DNA from: SYIM01 sp041182885
GTDB taxonomy: Bacteria; Pseudomonadota; Gammaproteobacteria; Burkholderiales; Burkholderiaceae_E
Assembly (NCBI GenBank): GCA_049423065.1
Contig: JBMSQB010000008.1
Span: 6,758 to 70,757 of the forward strand
DNA: 64,000 nucleotides
Direction: 5' to 3'
In this document: positions 7,642-16,999 of the stretch, in pieces
How the letters are laid out: each line of letters begins with the position of its first letter
Numbering within the stretch: position 1 is the first letter of the stretch
Made by a program: the position numbers and the translations under genes
Notes under the pieces: generated by a model
What the model was told of the DNA's origin: nothing
Seen by the model: the letters and a program-made list of their open reading frames with translations, nothing else
Databases searched by the model: none

Positions 7642-10600
7642 GTGCGCCTCAAACAGGTCAAGTTGTCTGGCTTCAAGTCATTCGTGGAGCCCACGTCGTT
7701 TGAAGTCCCCGGCAAGCTGGTCGGCATCGTTGGCCCGAACGGCTGCGGCAAGTCCAACATCATCGACGCGGTCCGGTGGGTGCTGGGCGAAACCAAGGCG
7801 TCGGAGCTGCGTGGGGAATCCATGCAGGACGTCATCTTCAGCGGCACAACGTCGCGCAAAGCATCGGCCCGCGCGTCGGTCGAACTGGTCTTCGACAACT
7901 CCCTGGGCCGCATCGGTGGCTCGTGGGGCCAGTTTGCCGAGTTGTCGGTGCGGCGTGTGCTGGGGCGTGACGGGCAGTCCATTTACTCCATCAACAACCA
8001 GGTCGTTCGACGCCGCGACGTCCACGATCTGTTCCTGGGAACGGGCCTCGGTCCGCGGGCGTACGCCATTATTGGACAGGGCACCATTTCCCGCATCATC
8101 GAGTCGCGCCCGGAAGAACTGCGGGTGTTCCTCGAAGAGGCGGCTGGCGTCTCCCGCTATCGGGAGCGGCGGCGCGAAACCGAAGGGCGGCTCGCCGACA
8201 CCCGGGAGAACCTCACGCGGGTGGAAGACATTCTTCGCGAGCTGAACGACCAGATTGGCCGGCTCGAGCGGCAGGCCGAGCTGGCCGCCCGGTTTCGAGA
8301 GCTCGAGTCCGACCGGGACGCCAAGCAGCGCATGCTCTGGATTCTGCGACGCGATGATGCAGTGGCCGAGCAAAGCCGCATCGCGGGTCAGATCGCGGCG
8401 GCGTCCAACGCGATCGAGGAACGCCAGGCAGAGCTTCGTCGGCTGGAATCCGAGCTCGAGTCGGTGCGCGCGTCTCACTACGCTGCGGGAGACGAGGTTC
8501 ACGCGGCACAGGGTCGGCTCTATGATGTCAACGCCGAGGTGGCGAGGCTCGAATCCGACATCCGGGTGGTTGCGCAAACTCAGGGACAGTTGAGGGAGCG
8601 CCTCGATTCGTTGGCGCAGCAGGCCCAGCGCGCGAAGGCGCTGCTCGATTCCACGGAGGCCGAGCGTGGCGATGCGGTTGCGCGGCTCGAAACCGACCGC
8701 GAGCAGGCCGAAACACTGGCCGCGGTCTGTGTGCAGCTGTCCGACGCCTATCCGGATGCCGAGGCGAGGGTGCGCGAGGCCAGGGTTTCGCTCGAGGCCG
8801 CCCGCGCGCTGGCGGCGCAATCCAGTCAGGCCATCGAACTGTCGGCGCTGCGACAACGAAACGCGCAGAACAGCCTCGAGTCGCTCCAGATCAGGCGTGA
8901 CCGGTTGAAACTCGAGCTCGCGCAGCTCGCCAGCGTCGACCCGGGCGAGCTCGAGCATCAGCGGGAGTCGGTGGCTGCCGCGGAGGAACTCGAAGCGCAG
9001 CTGCAGCAATCTCTAGAAGACGCTGATCGGCACTGGCGGGAGCTGGACGCCGCGCGGGCGCCTGCCCAGCAGGCGCTGCGTGAGGCCGAGGCGTCGCTTG
9101 CGCGAATCGACGCGCGTCTGTCGGCGCTTCGCCAGCTGCAGCAGCGCCTTGAGAGCCAGTCCAAGATCCAGCCCTGGCTGGAGCGGCACGGCCTTGAGCG
9201 CCTCACGCGGCTGCATCCGCGGCTTCGCATCGAGCCGGGCTGGGAGGCTGCGTTTGAGGCAACGCTCCGAGAGCGCGTTCACGCGCTGGAGCTCACCGGT
9301 ATCTCCATGCTTGCGGCGCTTGCCTCCGATCCGCCGCCGGCAAAAGTCGCGTTCTTTGCCGGCGATCATGTCGCGCCCCCGCCGGCTGCCCGATCCGCTG
9401 AACTCAAGCCGCTTTCGTCGCTTGCCAACTGTCCCGATGCCGGCGTTCAGGCGATGCTCCACGACATGCTCGCCCATTGCTTTGTTGCCGAGTCGCTCGA
9501 GGAGGCATTTTCCCGGCGAAGCTCATTGCCGGCCGGTGGACAATTTGTGGTTCGGGAAGGTCATCAGGTTGGCCGATTTTCCGCTTCGCTCCATGCGGCT
9601 GATACCGAGGCGGAGGGCCTGCTGGCGAGGCTTCATGAAATTGACAATCTCGCCCGCGAGCAACGCGCTCAGCAGATGCTGGTGGACGATGCGCGTGGAG
9701 TTGCGGTCCGCACCGAGGCGGGTGCTGCCGATGCACAGCGCCAGCTTGCCGTGTTGCGGGAAGATCATGCCCGCGCGCTTCGCGAACTGTCCACGCTCCG
9801 GCTGAATGCCCAGCGACTCGAACAGGAGTCCGCTCGATTGGCAGGCAGTCGCGAGCGTATCTCCAGCGAACTCGACGACATCGCCCGCCAGTCAACTGAT
9901 TTTGAGACCACGCTTGAGGCGCTCGCTGGTGAGTTTGATTCGCTCGACGCGCAGCTGGGCGAAACCCAGCAACGTGCCGAAGAACAGCAATTCATGCTCG
10001 AAGAGGCCGAGTCTGCGCTCGACCGACAGCGCGAACAGGTTCGGCAGGCCGAAGCCGATGCGCGTGAGGCCGACTTTGCTGTGCGTTCCACCGAGGCCCT
10101 CATCGAGCGCCTGAATGCATCGGCAGACACAGCGCGCGCTCAGCTTCAGTCGGCGGGTGATGAACGCGCACTGCTTGAAGCGAGGCTGGGCGACATTTCC
10201 GACACCGAGGCGCGTGATGCGCTGCAGTCATCGCTCGCAAACCGGGTTCAGGCCGAGGCCGCACTGGGTGCAGCCCGTCAGCGACTCGACGACATCAGCC
10301 AGACGTTGCGCGCGGGCGACGAGGCAAGGCTGACGGCGGAGCGCGCGCAGGAGCCGCTTCGAGAGCGTCTGCACGCGCTCCAGCTGGACGAGCAGGCGGC
10401 CCGTATCAACGCCGAGCAGTTCGCGACCCAGCTTGTTGAGGCTCAGGTCGACGAGGCGGCCGAGGTGAGCCTCCGCGAGCGTTTCGCCGAGTCAAGCCCC
10501 AAGCCGAGCTGGCTGCAGGGCGAGGTCACGCGTCTGTCGAACGCCATTTCTGCCCTGGGGCCAGTCAATCTGGCCGCACTTGACGAGCTGAGCCAGGCAA

Positions 10601-11172
10601 GCGAGCGCCAAGGTTTCCTTCGGGCGCAGCTTGCCGACCTCAATGAAGCGATTACCACCCTTGAAGATGCCATCCGGAAAATCGATCGCGAGACCCGCAC
10701 CCTGCTGCGCGAAACCTACGACACGGTGAACGGACATTTTGGCGAGTTGTTCCCGCGTCTGTTTGGTGGGGGCGAGGCGCGACTCATCCTCACCGGGGAA
10801 GAAATCCTTGACGCGGGTCTTCAGGTGATGGCGCAGCCGCCAGGCAAGCGCAACACCTCGATTCACTTGCTTTCGGGTGGCGAAAAGGCGCTCACCGCCA
10901 TTGCTCTGGTATTTTCGCTTTTTCAGATCAATCCGGCGCCGTTCTGCCTGCTTGACGAGGTCGATGCGCCGCTTGACGACTCCAATACCGAACGCTACGC
11001 AGAAATGGTTCGTGCAATGTCGGCCCAGACCCAGTTCCTGTTCATCACGCACAACAAAATCGCCATGGAATTCGCCGAGCAGCTGATTGGCGTCACCATG
11101 CAGGAGAAGGGCGTGTCGCGCCTGGTGGCGGTCGACCTCGAGGCGGCGGCGAACTTCGCCAAGGCAGCATGA
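7642..11172 (+). CDS. smc: Chromosome partition protein SMC
   Basis: A 1176-residue SMC ATPase that condenses and segregates chromosomes with ScpA/ScpB. Seen: N-terminal Walker A GPNGCGKSN (31-39) after the family opening LKQVKLSGFKSF, long coiled coil (about 170-500), hinge (about 500-650), second coiled coil (about 650-1000), and the C-terminal half-domain with signature LLSGGEKALTAIAL and Walker B CLLDEVDAPLDDSN. I chose GTG at 7642 with GGGAG five bases upstream; an earlier GTG at 7600 adds 14 residues foreign to SMC. Its stop overlaps zipA by 4 bases. Length is normal. Confidence 0.97.
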   Translation: MRLKQVKLSGFKSFVEPTSFEVPGKLVGIVGPNGCGKSNIIDAVRWVLGETKASELRGESMQDVIFSGTTSRKASARASVELVFDNSLGRIGGSWGQFAELSVRRVLGRDGQSIYSINNQVVRRRDVHDLFLGTGLGPRAYAIIGQGTISRIIESRPEELRVFLEEAAGVSRYRERRRETEGRLADTRENLTRVEDILRELNDQIGRLERQAELAARFRELESDRDAKQRMLWILRRDDAVAEQSRIAGQIAAASNAIEERQAELRRLESELESVRASHYAAGDEVHAAQGRLYDVNAEVARLESDIRVVAQTQGQLRERLDSLAQQAQRAKALLDSTEAERGDAVARLETDREQAETLAAVCVQLSDAYPDAEARVREARVSLEAARALAAQSSQAIELSALRQRNAQNSLESLQIRRDRLKLELAQLASVDPGELEHQRESVAAAEELEAQLQQSLEDADRHWRELDAARAPAQQALREAEASLARIDARLSALRQLQQRLESQSKIQPWLERHGLERLTRLHPRLRIEPGWEAAFEATLRERVHALELTGISMLAALASDPPPAKVAFFAGDHVAPPPAARSAELKPLSSLANCPDAGVQAMLHDMLAHCFVAESLEEAFSRRSSLPAGGQFVVREGHQVGRFSASLHAADTEAEGLLARLHEIDNLAREQRAQQMLVDDARGVAVRTEAGAADAQRQLAVLREDHARALRELSTLRLNAQRLEQESARLAGSRERISSELDDIARQSTDFETTLEALAGEFDSLDAQLGETQQRAEEQQFMLEEAESALDRQREQVRQAEADAREADFAVRSTEALIERLNASADTARAQLQSAGDERALLEARLGDISDTEARDALQSSLANRVQAEAALGAARQRLDDISQTLRAGDEARLTAERAQEPLRERLHALQLDEQAARINAEQFATQLVEAQVDEAAEVSLRERFAESSPKPSWLQGEVTRLSNAISALGPVNLAALDELSQASERQGFLRAQLADLNEAITTLEDAIRKIDRETRTLLRETYDTVNGHFGELFPRLFGGGEARLILTGEEILDAGLQVMAQPPGKRNTSIHLLSGGEKALTAIALVFSLFQINPAPFCLLDEVDAPLDDSNTERYAEMVRAMSAQTQFLFITHNKIAMEFAEQLIGVTMQEKGVSRLVAVDLEAAANFAKAA

Positions 11173-12683
11173 TCGACAGCCTGACCGTCAGCATCCTGCT
11201 CTTTGTCGCCCTGGCTATCGGTGCGGTTGTGGCCTTCGATGCCTGGCGTGCATGGCGGCTGCGCAGGCTCTCGGTGCGCGACGAGGCACCCGGCGAGGCC
11301 AGGCGTCCGGCCCGGTCAGAGCCCAAACGGCCCGATCAAGCCGTAGCGGCGGTCGGGACCCCGTCCTCGGGAGCCAGCCCCAGCCGGGGAGAGCCCAGTC
11401 TGGGGCCGTCCTTGGCGCGCGGCGAGCCCAGCCTTGGTATGACCGACGTGCAGCCCGATGCCCCGGTGCGTGCCGAGCCGCAACTGGGCCTGATGGATGC
11501 CTCCTCCCCCCACTTGCCCGAAACATCCCGGCATCAGCGGTCCCGCGCGGACGTCTCGTCAACGCCTGCGGCGCCGTCTGGAGAGGCGTCGGCCGCGATG
11601 GAGCGCGTAGCTGCCACCGAGCATCCGGTGGCGCCTGCCTCACCCTTCGAATATGTCGACTCCCGGCCTGTATTCACCGCGCAGCCGCGCGCCGGAGCGA
11701 GCCCGCATGCAGCGGCGGTGTCCCCGACCGAGCCTCCCCCAGTCGGGCAAACGCGCGTCGAGACGCGTGCCGCCCCGCCGGTTTCGCCTGCGCAGCACGC
11801 GCAAGACGAATTTCGACGCGATCGCCCTGCTGCAGCGGTTCCTTCGGCCACGCGCCATGTAGCGACGGATGCAAGCCCGGTCGGCGCGCCTGAGGGGGCG
11901 AGCGGTATATTGTCCGACCGCACCGATTGCATTGCGCTGCTTCGGTTTGTTCAGCCGGTTCCCGCCGAGAAGCTGGTGTCGCTCGGTCAGTCATTCAGGC
12001 GCTCTGGCAGCAAGCCCGTCATGCTCGAAGTCCTGGGCGTATCACCTTCAATCGATGGATGGCATCTGCCGCGCGCGGGCGATTCCTGCAGCGCCGCACG
12101 ATTCGGGTTGCTGCTCGCCAATCGGGCCGGTCCGCTCAATGCGCTCGAATACACCGATTTTGCCCAGCGTATTCGCGAGCTTGCCGCGTCGCTTGGCGTG
12201 GGCGTTGAAATTGGCGACATGGCGAATGTGCTGGCGCGTGCCCGTACGCTGGATTCCGAGAGTGCCCGTCTCGACGCCCAGGTGTGCATCAATGTCGATG
12301 CTGCCGAAACCCTGGGCCCGGCCCAGCTTGCGTCGTTGGCGGGCCCGCTTGCAGTCGTCGAGCGTGGCAACAACCGGTACGCGCGGCTGGGGCCCCGGGG
12401 TGAAACGATTTTTTCGGTTGCGCTGGGCGAACAATCCAATCGCCTCAGCTTCCTGCTGGATGTGCCGAGGGTCGCGCCAGATGCGCGGCCCTTTGCCGCC
12501 ATGGTCGAATGTGTTCGCATCACTGCCCGCAGGCTGCCCGGCCGGATCATTGATGACAGCGGCAAACCGCTCACAGACCGCGGCATCGAGGCCATCATGA
12601 CGCAGCTCGATGAGCGCTGCGCGGCGCTCGCTGCTGCCGGGCTTGCTCCCGGGTCGGCAACCGCGCTTCGGGTATTCAATTAG
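11169..12683 (+). CDS. zipA: Cell division protein ZipA-like
   Basis: A 504-residue protein with one N-terminal membrane helix (about 5-24), a short Arg-rich cytoplasmic stretch, a long Pro/Ala/Ser-rich linker (about 40-250) and a C-terminal globular domain (about 255-504). The position immediately after smc, ATGA overlap and C-terminal domain fit betaproteobacterial ZipA, which tethers FtsZ polymers to the inner membrane. The linker contains an imperfect repeat of the GEPSLG type at about residues 74-93. The C-terminal domain is longer than the roughly 140-residue E. coli FtsZ-binding domain. In many relatives ligA follows zipA; here it does not. Family assignment rests mainly on topology and synteny. 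Confidence 0.75.
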   Translation: MIDSLTVSILLFVALAIGAVVAFDAWRAWRLRRLSVRDEAPGEARRPARSEPKRPDQAVAAVGTPSSGASPSRGEPSLGPSLARGEPSLGMTDVQPDAPVRAEPQLGLMDASSPHLPETSRHQRSRADVSSTPAAPSGEASAAMERVAATEHPVAPASPFEYVDSRPVFTAQPRAGASPHAAAVSPTEPPPVGQTRVETRAAPPVSPAQHAQDEFRRDRPAAAVPSATRHVATDASPVGAPEGASGILSDRTDCIALLRFVQPVPAEKLVSLGQSFRRSGSKPVMLEVLGVSPSIDGWHLPRAGDSCSAARFGLLLANRAGPLNALEYTDFAQRIRELAASLGVGVEIGDMANVLARARTLDSESARLDAQVCINVDAAETLGPAQLASLAGPLAVVERGNNRYARLGPRGETIFSVALGEQSNRLSFLLDVPRVAPDARPFAAMVECVRITARRLPGRIIDDSGKPLTDRGIEAIMTQLDERCAALAAAGLAPGSATALRVFN

Positions 12684-12695
12684 CAAGGCGAGAGC

Positions 12696-13451
12696 ATGCT
12701 CGCGGTCATTGGTGGGAGCGGCCTCTATCAGCTCGAGGAACTGCGCCAGCCCGTCCGGCTCAGCATCGAAACCCCGTGGGGCGCGCCGTCCGACACCCTG
12801 ACGCGCGGGGCCTGGGGGGCGCGAGAGGTGCTCTTCATTGCACGTCATGCGCGAGACCATCGCGTTCCGCCCCACCGCATCAACTATCGCGCGAATATCT
12901 GGGCGCTGCGCGAAGCCGGCGCGAGCCAGATCATCGCTGTCGCTGCGGTGGGCGGTATCGCGCCGGAGTGTTCGCCGGGCATGCTGGTGGTGCCAGACCA
13001 GCTCATCGACTACACGAGCGGGCGCGAGGCCACCTTTTTCGACGGCACCGAGAACAGCGTTGTGCATGTCGATTTCACCGAACCCTACGATGCCCGGCTC
13101 CGCGCAGCCCTGGCGAGCGGCGCCCGACGGCTGGGTTTGCCGCTGATTGAAGGGGGCGTCTACGGCTGCACCAACGGCCCCCGACTGGAAACTGCCGCCG
13201 AAATCGGCCGCATGGGGCGAGACGGCTGCACCCTGGTTGGCATGACCGGCATGCCCGAGGCGGCGCTCGCCCGCGAACTGGGGCTGCCTTACGCCTGCCT
13301 CGCTGTGGTGGCGAATGCCGCCGCGGGCCTGGCAGCCAGCAGCGAGAGTGTCTCGATTGACGCGATCATGGCCACGCTGGCCCAGTCGATGGGCGATGTC
13401 CGCCGACTGCTTGCGGCGCTTTGCGAAGCGCAGACAGCCCTATCGGGTTGA
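12696..13451 (+). CDS. S-methyl-5'-thioinosine phosphorylase (MTAP/PNP family)
   Basis: A 251-residue nucleoside phosphorylase of the MTAP/PNP II family. Seen: phosphate loop IGGSGLYQLEEL (5-16), ARHARDHRVPPHRINYRAN (the purine and phosphate-site block), TSGREATFFDG, CTNGPRLETAAEI, and VGMTGMPEAALARE. The GPRLET and GMTGMPEA segments are those of the methylthioinosine-preferring enzyme of Pseudomonas rather than the adenosine-type enzyme, so the predicted reaction is methylthioinosine + phosphate to hypoxanthine + methylthioribose-1-phosphate, in salvage after adenosine deamination. It lies 12 bases after zipA and converges on glnD. Substrate specificity is inferred from motifs. Confidence 0.85.
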   Translation: MLAVIGGSGLYQLEELRQPVRLSIETPWGAPSDTLTRGAWGAREVLFIARHARDHRVPPHRINYRANIWALREAGASQIIAVAAVGGIAPECSPGMLVVPDQLIDYTSGREATFFDGTENSVVHVDFTEPYDARLRAALASGARRLGLPLIEGGVYGCTNGPRLETAAEIGRMGRDGCTLVGMTGMPEAALARELGLPYACLAVVANAAAGLAASSESVSIDAIMATLAQSMGDVRRLLAALCEAQTALSG

Positions 13452-13454
13452 TGC

Positions 13455-16010
13455 TCAGTTGAGCGCGGCAAGCAATTCGCTCTCGAACTCCAGCGTTCCT
13501 CGCGGCTGACTGAATACCGGTCCCTGCACCACCAGAACGTCTTCCACCCGCTCACCCAGCGTCATGATCCGGGCACTGACCAGGCTGACCTGATGCCGGC
13601 TCATGACGCGCGCCACGCTGTAGAGCAGACCGGTGCGGTCATTGGCGGTGATGGAAAGCAGATGGCGTCCGCCACGTTCGTCGGGCCGCAGGTCGACGGT
13701 GGGTGTGACCGGAAAATAGCGCGAGCGCCTGGACAGGCGACCGCGCACAGGAGCGGGCAGGGCGCCCGGGCCGCGCAGTGCATCCGCCAGCTCGCGCTCA
13801 ACCAGGCTCAGTCTTTCGCGATAGCCCATTTGCGCATGCGGGTCGACCACCAGAAAGCTGTCGAGTGCGTCGCCGTCGGGGGTCGTGTGAATCTGTGCAT
13901 CCAGCACCGACAGGTGGTGGCTGTCGAAATAGCCGCAGATCCGGGCAAAGAGATCGGTCTGGTCGCGGGTGTAGACCACCACCTGGAAGCCTTCGCCAAT
14001 GGGCGCCATCCGCGCACGGACCATGGCGCCGTCCCGATGGGCGGCGCCCGCAAGCACCCGGGCGTGCCAGGCAATGTCAACCGGGTCGGTGCGCAGAAAA
14101 TAGGAGATGCCCAGTCGGGTCCAGAAGCCGCTGTAGCGCTCGGGGTCGATGGCCTGCAGGTTGAGCAACCGAACGGCTTCGGCGCGACGGTTGTCGAGCA
14201 TGGCTCCTGCGTTGGGGGCCTCACCGGCGAGGTGGCGACGGGCTGCGCGGTACAGGTCCTCGAGAAGCTTTGCTTTCCAGGCGTTCCAGACCTTCGGGCT
14301 GGTGCCTCGAATATCGGCAACCGTGAGCAGGTAGAGGCAGGTGAGGCGTTCCTCGCTCTTGACCAGATCGCTGAAACGGCTGATCACCTGGGGGTCAGAG
14401 AGGTCCTGTTTCTGCGCGATCGAGGACATGGTGAGGTGGTGCTCCACCAGAAACTCCACCAGCTCGCGGTCGGCATCGGTGATCCCGTGGGCATGGCAGA
14501 AACGGCGCGCATCGAGCCGCCCCAACGACGAATGGTCACCGCCGCGACCCTTTGCAATATCGTGAAACAGTGCAGCCACCACCAGCAGCCATGGGGACCG
14601 GACGCTGGACATCAGCTGACTGCAAAACGGATATTCGTGCGCATGCTCGGCCATCGCAAAGCGGCGAAGGTTCCGAACCACCATCAGGATGTGCTGGTCG
14701 ACGGTGTACACATGAAACAGATCGTGCTGCATCTGGCCGACGATTCGCCGAAACACCGGCAGGTACCGTCCCAGCACCGACCACTGGTTCATCTGTCGCA
14801 GGCCGCGGGTGACACCATGTTCGGCCTTGAGAAATTCCAGGAACAGCAACCGGTTCTGAGGCGACTGGCGGAATGCAGCATCGATTCTCGTACGGGCACG
14901 CCAGATTGCGCGCAGCGTGAGGGCGCTCATGCCGTGCAGTTCCCGGTGGCGGGTGAGCACCAGGAACGCCCGCAGAATGGCCGACGGCTCGCGTTCAAAC
15001 AGAGCGGGGTCGACAATGTCGAGCAGGCCGCCGCGATTGACGAACTCCGCATCAACGGGCTCAGGCTCGCCGGCGGCAGGCGGCGCGAGTCGTTCGCGAA
15101 GATCCTGGAGCAGGAGGCTGCTCAGCTGGACCACCGCCTTGGCCGCCCAGTAGTAGCGCTGCATCAGCGATTCGGATGCCTGTCGTGCATCGGCGCCGCC
15201 GAATCCGAGCGCGGTGCTGACCTGGGCCTGCAGGTCGAATACCAGCCGGTCTTCGCGCCGCCCAGAGATCACATGGAGCGACGCACGGATGCGCTTGAGC
15301 ATCCGCTCGTTGTGGCGGATCTGACGGAGTTCGGTCTCGCTGATCAGGTTGCCGCGGGCCAGGTCGGCCCAGCTCGCACCGAGGCCAGCGGCTCGACTGA
15401 TCCAGAGAATCAGTTGCAGATCGCGCAGGCCGCCTGGGCTTTCCTTGCTGTTGGGCTCCAGGCTGTAAGGCGTATCCTCGAAGCGCGTGTGGCGCTGGCG
15501 CATCTCGAGAAGTTTCCTGGAAAAGAACAGCGAAGGATCAAGCTCGCTTTCCAGCCGCTTTCCCAGCTGGTCGAATGCCTCCCGTTTGCCGGCGAGAAAA
15601 CGTCGCTCGATCAGGCTGGTTTGTACGGTGATATCGCCGCGCGATTCGTCCAGGCATTCGTCCACGCTTCTGACGCTGTGGCCGATTTGAAGACCGAGGT
15701 CCCAGCATGCGCTGATGAACCGCTCGAGAATCGCAGCCTCGTCCGGCGCCGGATGGTCTGCGATGATCAGCAGGTCGACGTCGGAATGAGGAAAGAGTTC
15801 ACCCCGCCCATAACCGCCAATTGCCGCGAGCGTAAAACGGGCGGGCACCGCACTGCTTTGCCAGAGCGTGCGAAGGAGCCGGTCTGTCGCCCGGCACAGT
15901 GAGGACAGCAGGCGGTCGGGGTTTCGCGATGATTTGAACTGCTCGACCGACGAGTCAACTGCGGCCCGATGCGACTGCCGCAGTTCGCCAAGCTCGGCCG
16001 CCGAAATCAT
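13455..16010 (-). CDS. glnD: Bifunctional PII uridylyltransferase/uridylyl-removing enzyme
   Basis: An 851-residue nitrogen sensor that uridylylates PII when glutamine is low and deuridylylates it when glutamine is high. Domains in order: nucleotidyltransferase with GGYGRGELFPHSDVDLL (about 65-85), helical linker domain, HD phosphohydrolase domain with FHDIAKGRGGDHS (about 450-500), and two C-terminal ACT domains that bind glutamine (about 680-760 and 790-851). I chose the ATG at 16010, two bases after the map stop; the open frame extends upstream into map but those residues are foreign. The arrangement map-glnD is common in proteobacteria, usually with rpsB divergent, as seen here. Confidence 0.96.
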   Translation of the reverse strand: MISAAELGELRQSHRAAVDSSVEQFKSSRNPDRLLSSLCRATDRLLRTLWQSSAVPARFTLAAIGGYGRGELFPHSDVDLLIIADHPAPDEAAILERFISACWDLGLQIGHSVRSVDECLDESRGDITVQTSLIERRFLAGKREAFDQLGKRLESELDPSLFFSRKLLEMRQRHTRFEDTPYSLEPNSKESPGGLRDLQLILWISRAAGLGASWADLARGNLISETELRQIRHNERMLKRIRASLHVISGRREDRLVFDLQAQVSTALGFGGADARQASESLMQRYYWAAKAVVQLSSLLLQDLRERLAPPAAGEPEPVDAEFVNRGGLLDIVDPALFEREPSAILRAFLVLTRHRELHGMSALTLRAIWRARTRIDAAFRQSPQNRLLFLEFLKAEHGVTRGLRQMNQWSVLGRYLPVFRRIVGQMQHDLFHVYTVDQHILMVVRNLRRFAMAEHAHEYPFCSQLMSSVRSPWLLVVAALFHDIAKGRGGDHSSLGRLDARRFCHAHGITDADRELVEFLVEHHLTMSSIAQKQDLSDPQVISRFSDLVKSEERLTCLYLLTVADIRGTSPKVWNAWKAKLLEDLYRAARRHLAGEAPNAGAMLDNRRAEAVRLLNLQAIDPERYSGFWTRLGISYFLRTDPVDIAWHARVLAGAAHRDGAMVRARMAPIGEGFQVVVYTRDQTDLFARICGYFDSHHLSVLDAQIHTTPDGDALDSFLVVDPHAQMGYRERLSLVERELADALRGPGALPAPVRGRLSRRSRYFPVTPTVDLRPDERGGRHLLSITANDRTGLLYSVARVMSRHQVSLVSARIMTLGERVEDVLVVQGPVFSQPRGTLEFESELLAALN

Positions 16011-16012
16011 GA

Positions 16013-16819
16013 TCAGGCCACCGACTCGCTCGCCGGTTGGACAGGGCACTGTTCGGATACGGTAAGCACCTCAAAACCATGCTCGGTAACAAGTACCGTG
16101 TGCTCCCACTGGGCCGACAGGCTGTGGTCACGGGTGACGATTGTCCACCCATCTCCCAGCTCACGAACATCACGCTTGCCGGCATTGATCATCGGTTCAA
16201 TCGTGAAGATCATGCCCGGCTCGAGCCGCTCGCCTGTGCCAGGGCGTCCGTAGTGAAGCACCTGGGGTTCCTCATGGAACCGGCGCCCGATGCCATGCCC
16301 GCAGAACTCGCGCACGATCGAATACCCGCATCCCTCGGCATAGCGCTGAATTGCATGGCCGATATCGCCAAGCGTTGCGCCGGGCTTGACCTGCTCAATG
16401 CCCAGCCACATGGCGCGGAAGGTGATGTCGCAGAGGCGGCGTGCGGCAATAGAAGGCTCGCCAACACAGAACATGCGGCTGGTGTCGCCATGAAAGCCGT
16501 CCTTGATCACCGTGATGTCGAGGTTGACGATATCGCCGCTCTTCAGCACCCGCGCACCGGGAATGCCGTGGCAGACCTGATGGTTGACCGAAGCGCAGAT
16601 CGATTTGGGATAGGGCGAGTAGCCGGGCGGCGCGTAGTTGAGCGGCGCGGGAATCGTGCCCTGGACGTTCACCATGTAGTCGTGGCACATGCGGTCGAGC
16701 TCGCCAGTGGTGATGCCCGGCCGGACATGCGGGGTGATGAAATCAAGCACCTCGCTGGCCAGGCGTCCGGCCACGCGCATGGCGGCGATGTCTTCGGATG
16801 ATTTGAGTTGGATAGTCAT
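16013..16819 (-). CDS. map: Methionine aminopeptidase, type I
   Basis: A 268-residue cytosolic metalloenzyme removing the initiator Met from nascent proteins. Seen: HQVCHGIPG with the substrate-binding His, LDITVIKDGFHGDTSRMF with the two Asp metal ligands, CGHGIGRRFHEEP with the His ligand, IFTIEPMIN with Glu ligand, and WEHTVLVTEHG with the last Glu. No N-terminal SH3-like extension is present, so it is the short type Ia. It is divergent from rpsB across 180 bases and is followed by glnD two bases later. A perfect TATAAT six bases before its ATG suggests a very short or absent leader. Confidence 0.97.
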   Translation of the reverse strand: MTIQLKSSEDIAAMRVAGRLASEVLDFITPHVRPGITTGELDRMCHDYMVNVQGTIPAPLNYAPPGYSPYPKSICASVNHQVCHGIPGARVLKSGDIVNLDITVIKDGFHGDTSRMFCVGEPSIAARRLCDITFRAMWLGIEQVKPGATLGDIGHAIQRYAEGCGYSIVREFCGHGIGRRFHEEPQVLHYGRPGTGERLEPGMIFTIEPMINAGKRDVRELGDGWTIVTRDHSLSAQWEHTVLVTEHGFEVLTVSEQCPVQPASESVA

Positions 16820-16999
16820 GCTAAGATTATAGGTTAGCTGTTACCCCCGCGCTTTCGGCGAACAGGGTGCTGCACAGGCTCTCATCACGGACACACGCTC
16901 GTTCAACGCGTGTCCTGAGTGGTCAGGGCTCTGCAGTTTTTCCGCTCCTTCCAGGGTGGATCGCCAGAAGCGTAAGACTCAACCCCCAAGGAGATGTTT
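16820..16999 (+). promoter_or_regulatory. rpsB leader region with a GC-rich hairpin
   Basis: This 180-base gap between map and rpsB must carry the promoter of the long plus-strand operon. I see no sigma-70 promoter with both boxes on the plus strand. At 16889-16915 GGACAC-AC-GC pairs with GCGTGTCC around a nine-base loop. A T-run follows at 16941-16945. rpsB leaders bind S2 in other proteobacteria, so this hairpin could be part of an autoregulatory leader; that role is inference. A strong AAGGAG site (16988-16993) precedes the ATG at 17000. Confidence 0.4.
16826..16831 (-). promoter_or_regulatory. -10 box (TATAAT) 6 nt before the map ATG
   Basis: The minus strand reads TATAAT, six bases, then ATG. 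Transcription starting 7 nt after the box would begin at the start codon, predicting leaderless map mRNA. No clear Shine-Dalgarno sits in the six bases. The -35 region lacks a good TTGACA match. Confidence 0.5.

Noticed and set aside
13593..15902. 769-residue open frame on the plus strand
   Set aside because: Antisense to glnD, whose domains and catalytic residues are all present on the minus strand.
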